Shown here: in pieces, positions 37,219 through 46,367 of the stretch | Numbering within the stretch: position 1 is the first letter of the stretch | Layout of the letters: each line of letters starts with the position of its first letter | Source: CADEEN01 sp963706685 | Lineage (GTDB): Bacteria > Pseudomonadota > Gammaproteobacteria > Burkholderiales > Burkholderiaceae_C | Length of the DNA: 64,000 bases | Direction: 5' to 3' | Assembly: GCA_963706685.1 (NCBI GenBank) | Contig: CAVPMY010000003.1 | Span: forward strand, 62,001-126,000 | The notes under the pieces: model-generated | Databases searched by the model: none | The model's input: the letters and a program-made list of their open reading frames with translations, nothing else | Told to the model about the DNA's origin: nothing | Program-made: the position numbers and the translations under genes

Positions 37219-38018
37219 GACGCAGCGGCAGACAGATCGAATTCCGCCACCAGGGGCAAATGGTCCGACATGCGCGCCCATGCAGGGCCGCGGGGCACAT
37301 GCGTGAAGCGGCACGTCAACCGGCGCGTGTAGATGCGATCGAGTGCAAACACCGGCACGCGCGACGGGAAGGTGGGCCGCGAGCGTGTACCGGCAGCGCG
37401 TGACAAGCCCATCGCCTGCATGGGTGCATCGAGGCGCTCGCCCCAGTCGTTGAAGTCGCCAGCCACGATCAACGGCTCGTGGCGTGGCACGGCAGCCTCG
37501 AGGTACGCCGACAGTTGCTGCAACTGCCGCATGCGGCTCGAATGAATCAGGCCCAGGTGCGCGACCACGGCGTGCACGATGCCGCCTTGCCAATGCACTG
37601 GCACATGCAGCAAGCCGCGTTGCTCGAAGCGGTGGTCGCTCACGTCATGATGGCCGACGTCTCCCATCGACCAGCGCGACAGCAGCGCATTGCCATGCTC
37701 GCCATGGCGCGTGATGGCGTTGCTGCGGTAGGCCACCGTGTAACCCTCGGGGGCGAGGAATTCGGCCTGGCCTTCGGCCGGCCAGCCGAACCAGGTGCGC
37801 TGGAAACGCCGCGCGTCGGGGGCGTTGTACAGGCGAACCTCCTGCAGGAACACGAGGTCGGCGTCGAGCGCTTCGATGCCCAGGCCGAGGTTGTGGATCT
37901 CCAGGCGCTTGCGCATGCCGAGGCCACGCACACCCTTGTGGATGTTGTAGGTGGCCACACGCAGGCGGGATTCACCGGCGGCCGGCGGCAGTTGGCTGTG
38001 CAGCGCGCGGCGGATCAT
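37215..38018 (-). CDS. Endonuclease/exonuclease/phosphatase (EEP) family protein, YbhP-like
   Basis: The 267-residue product has the EEP core: 'LRVATYNIHKGVRG' (metal-binding Asn), 'DLVFLQEVRLY' (catalytic Glu), 'LIVAGDFNDWGERLD' (Asp/Asn pair) and a final 'MSDHLPLVAEFDL' (Asp-His). It probably acts on a phosphodiester or lipid headgroup; its constant pairing with clsB suggests phospholipid metabolism. The ATG at 38018 overlaps the nudB stop (ATGA). Longer upstream readings lack family similarity. Confidence 0.85.
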   Translation of the reverse strand: MIRRALHSQLPPAAGESRLRVATYNIHKGVRGLGMRKRLEIHNLGLGIEALDADLVFLQEVRLYNAPDARRFQRTWFGWPAEGQAEFLAPEGYTVAYRSNAITRHGEHGNALLSRWSMGDVGHHDVSDHRFEQRGLLHVPVHWQGGIVHAVVAHLGLIHSSRMRQLQQLSAYLEAAVPRHEPLIVAGDFNDWGERLDAPMQAMGLSRAAGTRSRPTFPSRVPVFALDRIYTRRLTCRFTHVPRGPAWARMSDHLPLVAEFDLSAAAS

Positions 38019-38501
38019 GGAGCCGTGAAGCGGGGAAGCATCAACACTGCTTCGGCATTGCTCGGTGAGAAGCATCGATCGGCCGCCTCGCGCCACGGCA
38101 ACCAGACATGCGCCAGATGCTCTCGCGGGTTCAGGCGCACCGCGGTGCCGGCCGGCACCGTGAGGCCGAAAACATGCTCGGTGTTGTGCGTCACGCCAGG
38201 CGCATAGCGGTGTCGCCAGACCGGGTAGATCTCATAGACGTTTTGCAAGCCCCAATCGCGCAGTGCCGAGGCGCTCGATGCCAGTGCTGCCGATCATGAT
38301 GCCGGTTTCTTCGGCCACCTCGCGTTCACAGGTCAGCGCCAAGGGCTCATCGACCGCATCCTTGGAGCCAGTCACGCTTTGCCAGAACCCGGGCTTGTCG
38401 GCGCGCTCGATCAACAGCACGTCGAGCGCGGCCGTGTGGATGACCACGAGCACGGACTCGGGGATCTTGGGCGGACGCGGCGGCGGCTTCTGCGTGCTCA
38501 T
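38015..38501 (-). CDS. nudB: Dihydroneopterin triphosphate diphosphatase NudB (frameshifted)
   Basis: This is a Nudix hydrolase of about 160 residues. 'PESVLVVIHTAALDVLLIER' leads to 'PGFWQSVTGSKD' and the Nudix box 'EPLALTCEREVAEETGI'. The frame shifts near 38265 and the rest, 'NVYEIYPVWRHRYAPGVTHN' with 'EHVFGLTVPAG' and 'HVWLPWREAADRCFSPSN', is the NudB C-terminus. NudB removes pyrophosphate from dihydroneopterin triphosphate in folate synthesis. It lies between aspS and the EEP gene, the usual order in Burkholderiales. One indel explains the break. Confidence 0.85.
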
Positions 38502-38554
38502 GTGCATCCGCACATTGTGTCGATGCGCCGCGGGTCAAGGCGTCATCGGGCGCG

Positions 38555-40346
38555 TCAGGCGGCGGCGCCTGTGTTGCGCAGCCGGATGTGCAGCTCGCGC
38601 AGCTGCTTCTCATCCACCGGGCCCGGAGCGTTGGTCAGCAGGTCTTGTGCACGCTGCGTCTTCGGGAAGGCGATGACGTCGCGCAGGCTCTCGGCACCGG
38701 TCATCAGCATCACGAAGCGGTCCAGGCCGATGGCAATGCCGCCGTGCGGCGGCGCGCCGTAGCGCAACGCGTCGAGCAGGAAGCCGAATTTGAGCTGGGC
38801 TTCTTCGGCGCTGATCTTCAGTGCGCGGAAGACCTTGCTCTGTACCTCTTCGCGATGGATACGCACTGAGCCGCCGCCCAGTTCGATACCGTTCAGGACC
38901 ACGTCGTAGGCCTTGGCCACGCACTTGCCGGGATCGGTTTCGAGCCAGTCTTCGTGGCCGTCCTTCGGGCTGGTAAAGGGGTGGTGGACGGCGTTCCAGC
39001 GCTGCGCCTCGTCGTCGTGCTCGAACATCGGGAAGTCGATCACCCACAGCGGCTCCCAGTCACCGTGCGCCAGGCCCTTGGTCTTGCCGAACTCGCTGTG
39101 GCCGATCTTGACGCGCAAGGCGCCGATCGAATCGTTGACGACCTTGGCCTTGTCGGCGCCGAAGAAGATCAGGTCGCCGTTGCGCGCGCCCGTGCGCGAC
39201 ATGACTTCGTTCAGCGCCGCGTCGTGCAGGTTCTTGACGATCGGCGATTGCAGGCCGTCGCGGCCCGCGCCGGCCTCGTTGACCTTGATCCAGGCCAGGC
39301 CCTTGGCGCCGTAGATCTTGACGAACTCGGTGTAGCCGTCGATCTCGCCGCGGCTCATCTCGGCGCCGCCGGGCACGCGCAATGCGACCACGCGGCCGTC
39401 CTTCATCTTCGCCGGTGTCGAGAAAACCTTGAAGTCGACGTCCTTCATCACGTCGGTGAGCTCGGTGAACTCGAGCTTGATGCGCAGGTCGGGCTTGTCG
39501 GAGCCGTAACGGTGCATCGCATCGGTCCACGTCATGACCGGGAACGGCCGCAGCTCGACGCCGATCGCGTGCTGGAAGGTGCTGCGAATCATGCCTTCGA
39601 ACATGGTCGCGGATCTCTTCCTCGTCGAGAAAGGATGTCTCGATGTCGATCTGCGTGAATTCGGGCTGCCGATCGGCGCGCAAGTCTTCGTCGCGGAAGC
39701 ATTTGGTGATCTGGTAGTAGCGGTCGAAGCCGGCCACCATCAGCAACTGCTTGAACAGCTGCGGCGACTGCGGCAACGCGAAGAACAGGCCGTCGTGGAC
39801 GCGTGACGGCACGAGGTAATCGCGCGCGCCTTCTGGCGTGCTCTTGGTGAGCATCGGCGTTTCGATGTCGATGAAGCCGTTGGCATCGAGGAACTTGCGC
39901 ACCTCCATCGCCACCCGGTAGCGCAGCAGCAGGTTGCGCTGCATCTGCGGGCGGCGCAGGTCGAGCACGCGGTGCGTCAGGCGAACGGTCTCGGAAAGGT
40001 TGTCGTCGTCGAGCTGGAACGGCGGCGTGACGCTGGGATTGAGCACATGGAGCTCGTGCGCCAGCACCTCGATCTTGCCGCTGACGAGGTTGCTGTTTTC
40101 GGTGCCGGCCGGGCGCGCGCGAACCTTGCCTGTCACTTTGAGGCAAAACTCATTGCGCACGTCTTCGGCAGCCTTGAAGGTCTCGGCGCGATCGGGGTCG
40201 CAGACGATCTGCACCAGGCCTTCGCGGTCGCGCAGGTCGATGAAGATGACGCCGCCGTGGTCGCGCCGGCGGTGGGCCCAGCCCATGAGGGTGACGCTCT
40301 GGCCCATCAGCGCTTCGCTGACGAGGCCGCAATAGGTGGTTCGCAT
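38555..40346 (-). CDS. aspS: Aspartyl-tRNA synthetase (one frameshift)
   Basis: About 597 residues of a bacterial class II AspRS are present. The N-terminal OB-fold shows 'LMGWAHRRRDHGGVIFIDLR'. Motif 2 is 'CFRDEDLRADRQPEFTQID', the bacterial insert contains 'DFPMFEHDDEAQRWNAVHHP', and motif 3 is 'GGIAIGLDRFVMLMTG'. The frame is broken at about 39605, where GACCATG stands for the expected GACATG in 'EEIRDMFEGMIR'; one extra C in a CC pair explains it. The gene is essential and normally single-copy, so this break is almost certainly a sequence error and helps judge other breaks in the window. DUF502 and FmdB genes lie upstream on the same strand. Confidence 0.95.
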
Positions 40347-40430
40347 GGAAGTGAGTCCAGTCAATCTTGTGATCCGTTGTCGTTCAGGTTGGCGCCGAAA
40401 GTGGCCGCCCGTCGCGCGTGCGCCGCCGGG

Positions 40431-41057
40431 TCAGCTTCGCGCCGTTGCCGGTGGCGCGACGACGCCCATCGAGATGATGTACTTCAGCGCTTCATCGACG
40501 CTCATGCGCAGCGCGACCACATCGGTTCGCGGCACCATCAGGAAGAAGCCCGAGGTCGGGTTCGGCGTGGTCGGCACGTACAGGCTCACGTAGTCAGCAT
40601 GCAGATGCTGCGCCGCCTCGCCGCCCGGCTTGCCGGTGACGAAGGCGATGGTCCACGAACCCTGGCGTGGGTACTGGACAAGCACGGCTTCGCGAAACGC
40701 GTTGCCACTCGATGAAAACAGCGTGTCGGAGACCTGTTTGACCGAACTGTAGATCGACTTGACGATCGGGATGCGGTGCAGGATGCGGCCGCCTTGGCGC
40801 AGCCACCACTGGCCGACCATGTTGGTCGCAAACACGCCCGTGCCGAGCAGCAACAGCACGACGGCCAACACGCCCAGCCCAGGCACCTTGCGCAGCATCT
40901 CGATCGGCGCGTGTGCCGCCACAGGAAGCACGGTCTGCGTGGCCGTCAGCAACCAGCCGAACAGGTCCCCGACGATGCCCAGCACCGCTTGCAGTAGCCA
41001 GATCGTGACCGCCAGCGGCAACCAGACCAGCAGACCGGCGATCAGGTATTTTTTCAT
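40431..41057 (-). CDS. DUF502 membrane protein
   Basis: The 208-residue protein has two membrane segments ('LIAGLLVWLPLAVTIWLLQA' and 'VLAVVLLLLGTGVFATNMVG') followed by a cytoplasmic part with 'RIPIVKSIYSSVKQVSDTLF' and 'VSLYVPTTPNPTSGFFLMVP', both DUF502 hallmarks. Function is unknown. It sits between fmdB and aspS as in other Burkholderiales, with its ATG overlapping the fmdB stop (ATGA). Confidence 0.92.
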   Translation of the reverse strand: MKKYLIAGLLVWLPLAVTIWLLQAVLGIVGDLFGWLLTATQTVLPVAAHAPIEMLRKVPGLGVLAVVLLLLGTGVFATNMVGQWWLRQGGRILHRIPIVKSIYSSVKQVSDTLFSSSGNAFREAVLVQYPRQGSWTIAFVTGKPGGEAAQHLHADYVSLYVPTTPNPTSGFFLMVPRTDVVALRMSVDEALKYIISMGVVAPPATARS

Positions 41058-41422
41058 GTCGATGACGAGCCGGGTGGCGGCGGCGCCGCGGCGGCAGGCG
41101 CGGGGGCCGGCGAAGCAGCCGGCGCGGGTGCCGCGGCAGAATCCGTCTTGGCGACATCGCCGGCCGGCTTGCCGTCGATCTTCTTGTCGGCGCCTGGCTC
41201 GGCCGGTTTGTCAGCGGGCTTGTCGGCCTTCTTGTTCGCGCCTTCCCGGAAATCGGTAACGTACCAGCCGGATCCCTTCAACTGAAAGCCCGCTGCCGTG
41301 ACCTGCTTTTCAAAGCGCGGCGCGCCACAGGCTGGGCAGTCGGCAAGCGGCGGGTCAGACAGCTTTCGCAGCACGTCCCTCGCATGCCCGCAGGCGGCGC
41401 AGCGATAGGCGTAGATCGGCAT
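41054..41422 (-). CDS. FmdB-family zinc-ribbon protein
   Basis: The 122-residue protein begins 'MPIYAYRCAACGHARDVLRK' and has a second Cys pair in 'LADCPACGAPRFEKQ', making one zinc ribbon. 'TAAGFQLKGSGWYVTDF' ends the conserved part. The last 50 residues are low-complexity Lys/Ala/Pro, as is common for this family. FmdB proteins are putative regulators without a proven role. It is coupled to DUF502 by an ATGA overlap and is divergent from the polyamine-binding protein gene. Confidence 0.88.
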   Translation of the reverse strand: MPIYAYRCAACGHARDVLRKLSDPPLADCPACGAPRFEKQVTAAGFQLKGSGWYVTDFREGANKKADKPADKPAEPGADKKIDGKPAGDVAKTDSAAAPAPAASPAPAPAAAAPPPPGSSST

Positions 41423-41441
41423 GGGGGAACCTGTGGGTTGA

Positions 41442-41470
41442 TTGCGAGTCGCAAAACCGCAAATTATAGG
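41442..41470 (+). promoter_or_regulatory. Candidate promoter of the polyamine-binding protein gene, with a palindrome
   Basis: TTGCGA (41442-41447) and TATAGG (41465-41470) are separated by 17 bases in an unusually AT-rich patch, 96 bases before the ATG at 41567. The -35 box forms half of a perfect inverted repeat, TTGCGA-G-TCGCAA (41442-41454), a plausible repressor site. This is pattern recognition only. Confidence 0.35.
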
Positions 41471-41566
41471 ATTGGCCCCGGCGTAAACAATAATCCCGCG
41501 CCTGTGCACCTCAGCACGCCAGAAACGTTCTTCCACCCGCACTGCCACCACATCGGAGGTGAATCC

Positions 41567-42682
41567 ATGGCATTCCATCAGAACTTTTTCGCGGCGATGG
41601 CGGCCGCCCTCGCGCTGCTGAATGCTGCGCCGGCCCACGCCCAGGAAGAGAAGATCCTCAACATCTACAACTGGGCTGACTACATCGCACCGGAGACGAT
41701 CAAGAATTTCGAGAAGGAAACCGGGATCAAGGTCAACTACGACAACTTCGACAGCAATGAGATTCTGAATGCCAAGCTGGTTGCGGGCCGCACCGGCTAT
41801 GACATCGTGGTGCCAGGCTCGCATTTCGCCAAGCTGCAGATCGAGGGTGGGCTGCTGATGAAGCTCGACAAGAGCAAGCTGCCCAACCTGAAGAATCTGG
41901 ATCCGGCGATCCAGTCCCAGTTGGCCAAGCTCGATCCGGGCAATGAGCACCTGGTGGATTGGCTGTGGGGCTTCACCACCGTGGGCGTCAACAACGACAA
42001 GGTCAAGAAGGCGCTCGGCGCAACACCGATGCCCGACAACGCCTGGGACCTGGTGTTCAAGCCGGAGTACACGTCAAAGTTGAAGGGATGCGGCATTGCC
42101 TTCCTCGACACGGCCTCCGAGATCATTCCGATCGCGCTGCACTACCTGGGCAAGGACTCGCAGAGCAAGAATCCCGACGACTACAAGGCGGTCGCCGCGA
42201 TGCTCAAGGCCGTGCGCCCCCATGTCAGGAAGTTCGCAGGTTCTGGCTCGGACTACATCGACCAGATGGCGCGGGGTCAGTTGTGCGCGGTGATCGGCTG
42301 GTCCGGCGACATCTATATCGCCAAGGACCGGTCCAAGAAGGCCAAGCAGCCACAGCCGCTCGAGGTGCTGGTGCCCAAATCGGGTGCGCTGCTGTTCTTC
42401 GATGTCATGGCCATCCCCAAAGACGCCACCCATGTGGAAAACGCTCACAAGTGGATCGACTACATCATGCGGCCCGAAGTCCATGCCGCGCTGACCAATG
42501 CGGTCTTCTATGCCAACCCGAACAAGGAAGCGCGCAAGTTCGTCAAGCCCGAACTGGCCAACGACAAGGCCGTGTTCCCTGACGAATCGGTACTGGCCAC
42601 GATGATCGTGCCCGGATTGCCAGACGCCGCCACGCGCCGGCTGATCACCCGCACCTTCACCAACTTCAAGGCCGCTCGCTGA
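41567..42682 (+). CDS. potF: Periplasmic polyamine-binding protein, PotF-like
   Basis: The 371-residue protein has a signal peptide cut after 'APAHA'. 'EKILNIYNWADYIAPETIKN' is the hallmark N-terminus of PotD/PotF proteins, followed by 'YDNFDSNEILNAKLVAGRTG', 'DWLWGFTTVGVNND', 'QMARGQLCAVIGWSGD' and 'PDESVLATMIVPG'. It would capture putrescine or spermidine for an ABC importer. No permease or ATPase gene is in this window, so the transporter is either elsewhere or this is an orphan receptor. GGAGG stands eight bases before the ATG. Confidence 0.9.
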   Translation: MAFHQNFFAAMAAALALLNAAPAHAQEEKILNIYNWADYIAPETIKNFEKETGIKVNYDNFDSNEILNAKLVAGRTGYDIVVPGSHFAKLQIEGGLLMKLDKSKLPNLKNLDPAIQSQLAKLDPGNEHLVDWLWGFTTVGVNNDKVKKALGATPMPDNAWDLVFKPEYTSKLKGCGIAFLDTASEIIPIALHYLGKDSQSKNPDDYKAVAAMLKAVRPHVRKFAGSGSDYIDQMARGQLCAVIGWSGDIYIAKDRSKKAKQPQPLEVLVPKSGALLFFDVMAIPKDATHVENAHKWIDYIMRPEVHAALTNAVFYANPNKEARKFVKPELANDKAVFPDESVLATMIVPGLPDAATRRLITRTFTNFKAAR

Positions 42683-42718
42683 GCGCCAGCGGCCTGTGGC
42701 ATTGGCCCGCAACTGGCT

Positions 42719-44263
42719 TCAAGGACCAAAACGCAGCAGGATTTGAGCGAACAGCAGACCCAAGACGAACCCCAGGCCAGTCCAGAGTACGGCGCGCAGT
42801 GATTGATTGGTGCGCCGCTGCTCGGCCAGCAGCGCCCGCATCAAGGCCGAGTTGTCGCGAGGCTGCAGCGCCAGGTGCAACAGGCGCGGCAGCTCGGGCA
42901 ACAGCTTGGCGTAGCGCGGTGCTTCGTCCTTGAGTCGTTGCGTGAGGCCTTCCATGCCGATCTGCTCGCTCATCCAGCGCTCGAGAAACGGCTTGGCCGT
43001 GCTCCACAAATCGAGTTCGGGGTCCAGCTGGCGGCCCAGGCCCTCGACATTGAGCAGGGTCTTTTGCAGCAGCACCAACTGCGGCTGGATTTGCACGTTG
43101 AATCGGCGCGAGGTCTGGAACAGCCGCAACAACACCTGGCCCAGAGAAATATCCTTGAGCGGCCGGTCGAACAGCGGCTCGCAGACGGTGCGGATCGCGC
43201 TTTCGAGTGCATCGATGCGCGTCTGTCTGGGCACCCAGCCGCTTTCGATGTGCAGCTCGGCGACGCGCTTGTAGTCGCGGCGGAAAAATGCCAGGAAGTT
43301 TTGCGCCAGATAGTCACGGTCGCTGTCGGTCAACGTGCCGACGATGCCGAAGTCGAGCGCGATGTAGCGACCGAAGGTGGCCGGATCGGTGCTGACCTGG
43401 ATGTTGCCCGGGTGCATGTCGGCGTGGAAGAAGCCGTCGCGAAAGACTTGCGTGAAGAAGATCGTCACGCCGTCGCGTGACAGGCGCTTCAGGTCGATGC
43501 CCGCGGCGACGAGGCGCTCGGTACGGCTGATCGGAATGCCGCTCATGCGTTGCATCACCATCACGTCGGCGGTGCACCAGTCCCAATACATTTCGGGAAT
43601 CTCGACCAATGCCAGCCCAGCCATGTTGCGCCGCAACTGCGCAGCGTTGGCGGCTTCTCGCACCAGGTCGAGCTCATCGTGCAGATAGGTGTCGAACTCG
43701 GCAACGACTTCGCGCGGCCTCAGGCGCTTGCCGTCTTCACTGACGCGCTCGACCCAACGCGCCAATCGATGCAACAGCGCCATGTCGTCTTCGATGGCGC
43801 GCAACATGCCGGGGCGCAACACCTTGACCGCGACTTCGCGGCCGTCCTGAAGGACCGCGAAGTGGACCTGCGCGATCGACGCGCTGGCCACCGGCTCGGC
43901 GTCAAAGCTCGCAAAAAGCTCGGCCAGTGGTCTGCCGAACGCGCGCTCGACGATGGCCACCGATTGCGAGCCGGGAAACGGCGGCACCTTGTCTTGCAGG
44001 CCGGCGAGTTCGTCGGCAATGTCGGCCGGCAGCAGGTCGCGCCGCGTCGACAGCACCTGGCCGAACTTGACGAAGATCGGCCCCAGCCTTTCGAAGGCGA
44101 GCCGCAACCGCACACCGCGCGGCTCGGGCAATCGTCTGCCGACCATGACGATGCGCGCCAGCGCACGCACCCAGCGCTGCTTCAGGCCCGACAACGCAAT
44201 GTCGTCGATGCCGAAGCGCAACAACGTCAAGGCGATGAACAGGGCCCGCGCCAGTTGCCTCAT
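42719..44263 (-). CDS. ubiB: UbiB, ubiquinone biosynthesis atypical kinase/ATPase
   Basis: The 514-residue protein carries the UbiB/ADCK signature: the KxGQ motif in 'LGPIFVKFGQVLSTRRDLLP', the Ala-rich nucleotide loop 'ASASIAQVHFA', 'EVAVKVLRPGM', 'FFHADMHPGNIQVS' and 'YIALDFGIVGTL'. Two membrane segments close the C-terminus ('AVLWTGLGFVLGLLFAQILL'). It supports the ring hydroxylation steps of ubiquinone synthesis at the inner membrane. The ATG at 44263 overlaps the ubiJ stop (ATGA), the common ubiJ-ubiB pairing. Confidence 0.93.
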   Translation of the reverse strand: MRQLARALFIALTLLRFGIDDIALSGLKQRWVRALARIVMVGRRLPEPRGVRLRLAFERLGPIFVKFGQVLSTRRDLLPADIADELAGLQDKVPPFPGSQSVAIVERAFGRPLAELFASFDAEPVASASIAQVHFAVLQDGREVAVKVLRPGMLRAIEDDMALLHRLARWVERVSEDGKRLRPREVVAEFDTYLHDELDLVREAANAAQLRRNMAGLALVEIPEMYWDWCTADVMVMQRMSGIPISRTERLVAAGIDLKRLSRDGVTIFFTQVFRDGFFHADMHPGNIQVSTDPATFGRYIALDFGIVGTLTDSDRDYLAQNFLAFFRRDYKRVAELHIESGWVPRQTRIDALESAIRTVCEPLFDRPLKDISLGQVLLRLFQTSRRFNVQIQPQLVLLQKTLLNVEGLGRQLDPELDLWSTAKPFLERWMSEQIGMEGLTQRLKDEAPRYAKLLPELPRLLHLALQPRDNSALMRALLAEQRRTNQSLRAVLWTGLGFVLGLLFAQILLRFGP

Positions 44264-44775
44264 TGCGCGTCGCGATCCGGGCCCGCGGCAAACGAACGGC
44301 GCAGGGCCTGCCTGGCGGCGCGGCCCACGCTCATGGCCAGTCGCGCCGGTGTCGCGCCGACCACCTGCGCCATATCGGCTTCGATGTCCCAGCGCAGGTT
44401 GTCGGCCAGCCAATGCATGTCGGCAGCCATAGCGGCCGCACCTTCGATATGCACTTCCGGCATCGGCCCACCCGACAGTGCCATGAGCACTTGTGGCGGT
44501 GCCGGCATCGCGACGCGCAGCGTCAGGTCGGGCTCGTCCTGGGCGGCGGCGCCGGCGTCGCTGTCGAACAGCCCTGCGGGCGTGACCGTCACGCGCACCG
44601 GCGGCAATGGCGGCAGCCACCGGGGCTGATCCGTCAACTCCACGATCAGCCGGCGTCCGGCATGTGCCTTGAGCCGTTGCACTGCGGCAGGCTCGCGCGA
44701 AACAACGTGATTGACCAACAGCAGCAGCCGCGCCTGCGCCGCCGGCAGCACCAACTCACGAACCGATTGCAACAT
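44260..44775 (-). CDS. ubiJ: Ubiquinone biosynthesis accessory factor UbiJ-like (SCP2 domain)
   Basis: This 171-residue protein has an SCP2-like lipid-binding domain: 'AHAGRRLIVELTDQPRWLPP', 'DLTLRVAMPAPPQVLMALSG' and 'VHIEGAAAMAADMHWLADNL', with 'WDIEADMAQVVG' at the C-terminal end. UbiJ binds ubiquinone intermediates and scaffolds the Ubi complex. The gene directly precedes ubiB with overlap, which supports the assignment. I chose the ATG at 44775 (MLQSVRELV); upstream in-frame codons lack similarity. Confidence 0.83.
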   Translation of the reverse strand: MLQSVRELVLPAAQARLLLLVNHVVSREPAAVQRLKAHAGRRLIVELTDQPRWLPPLPPVRVTVTPAGLFDSDAGAAAQDEPDLTLRVAMPAPPQVLMALSGGPMPEVHIEGAAAMAADMHWLADNLRWDIEADMAQVVGATPARLAMSVGRAARQALRRSFAAGPDRDAQ

Positions 44776-44941
44776 TTGCACGGATTGTAGGCAGTGGCCC
44801 TGCGGCAACTCTGGCGCCCGAGGCCCAATCGACTGCGCGCTTTGGGAGACAATTGACTCTCCGGGCGTCAAGTCGCCCACCAACAAACGCGAGCGCTCGA
44901 ATGCAGCTCCGGCACAGTCCAGCCACCCTCCTTCGCTGTCG

Positions 44942-46336
44942 ATGTTCCAAGACCGCAGCTACAAACGCACCTTCTACAGCGCACCGCAGTCGGTAACGTC
45001 GCTGGTTGCCGCCGTGCTCGAGCCGACGCTGATCGTGCTCGCTTATCTGGGTGCGGCGCTGTGGTTTCGCGAGCCGATCATGCGGCCCGATCTGGTGCTG
45101 TGCCTGCTCGTCTTTGCGCTCACGTTCCCAGGGCGCAATCGCTACAAAGACAGCATGCTCAATGCCGCCACCGATATCGTGGCGTCGTGGCTGACCCTGT
45201 TGGCGATCCTGGTGCTGTGCGCCTATGCCACCGACAGCATGCACTACTTCGACCGCAGCGTGCTGCTGGGCTGGGCCATCGCCACACCCCTGGTGCAATG
45301 GCTGGCGGCGTGGCTGGGGCGGTCGATCCTGCGCAAGCGCGCGCTCGACCCGGCCATTCGCAAGTCGGCCGTGGTCATCGGCGCGGGCTTGCTCGGCGTG
45401 AAAGTGGCGGCCGCGTTGCAAGGCGACCGCGAAGAGGGGCGCGACTTCCTCGGTTGGTTCGACGACCGCACCGATGAACGCCTGGCCGGCGAAACCAGCG
45501 GTCACATGTTGGGCGGCTTGAAAGACGCCGCGCCCTTCATCCGCGCCAACGGCGTCAAGGAGGTGTTCATCACCTTGCCGCTGGGCTCTCAGCCGCGCAT
45601 CCTCGAATTGCTCGAAAGCATCCAGGGCACCACCGCTTCGCTGTTTTTCGTGCCCGACGTGTTCGGTATCAGCATCATCCAGGGACGCCTGCAGGACATG
45701 AACGGCGTGCCGGTGGTGGGCATTTGCGAAACGCCCTTCACCGGCACCAACGAACTGGTCAAGCGCATTTCCGATGTCGTGTTGGCGATCGCGATCCTGC
45801 TGCTGATCTCGCCGCTGCTGCTGATGATCAGCATCGGTGTCAAGCTCAGTTCCCCGGGGCCGGCCATCTTCCGGCAGAAGAGAAACGGCCTCGATGGTGG
45901 CGAGATCACGGTCTACAAATTCCGCTCGATGCGCGCCATGGACAACGGGCTGGTGGTCGCGCAGGCGACCAAGGACGACCCCCGCATCACGCCTTTCGGC
46001 GCCTTTCTGCGCAAGACCTCGCTCGACGAGTTGCCGCAGTTCTTCAATGTCTTGCAGGGCCGCATGAGCATCGTCGGGCCGCGACCGCATGCGGTTGCCC
46101 ACAACGAGCTGTATCGCGAGCTGATCAGCGCCTACATGGTGCGGCACAAGGTCAAGCCAGGCATCACCGGCTGGGCGCAAGTCAATGGCCTGCGTGGCGA
46201 AACCGAGACGGTGGATAAGATGAAGGCGCGGGTCGAATACGATCTGGAGTACTTGCGCAACTGGTCGCTCGGGCTGGATCTACAGATCATCGTCCGAACC
46301 GTCCGGGTGCTGTTCTTCGATCGAAACGCCTACTAG
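44942..46336 (+). CDS. Undecaprenyl-phosphate glucose/sugar phosphotransferase (WcaJ/EpsB type)
   Basis: This 464-residue membrane protein has five N-terminal hydrophobic segments, a CoA-binding-like Rossmann region ('KSAVVIGAGLLGVKVAAALQ') and the C-terminal sugar-transferase domain. The last shows 'FRQKRNGLDGGEITVYKFRS', 'ITPFGAFLRKTSLDELPQFF', 'GRMSIVGPRPHAVAHNE' and 'VKPGITGWAQVNGLRGETE'. It would load the first sugar-phosphate onto undecaprenyl phosphate to begin repeat-unit assembly. It opens the exopolysaccharide locus; the 166 bases upstream, next to divergent ubiJ, must hold its promoter. Confidence 0.92.
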   Translation: MFQDRSYKRTFYSAPQSVTSLVAAVLEPTLIVLAYLGAALWFREPIMRPDLVLCLLVFALTFPGRNRYKDSMLNAATDIVASWLTLLAILVLCAYATDSMHYFDRSVLLGWAIATPLVQWLAAWLGRSILRKRALDPAIRKSAVVIGAGLLGVKVAAALQGDREEGRDFLGWFDDRTDERLAGETSGHMLGGLKDAAPFIRANGVKEVFITLPLGSQPRILELLESIQGTTASLFFVPDVFGISIIQGRLQDMNGVPVVGICETPFTGTNELVKRISDVVLAIAILLLISPLLLMISIGVKLSSPGPAIFRQKRNGLDGGEITVYKFRSMRAMDNGLVVAQATKDDPRITPFGAFLRKTSLDELPQFFNVLQGRMSIVGPRPHAVAHNELYRELISAYMVRHKVKPGITGWAQVNGLRGETETVDKMKARVEYDLEYLRNWSLGLDLQIIVRTVRVLFFDRNAY

Positions 46337-46367
46337 AACCACATTGCTCTGCCCAGGAGACTGCCTC

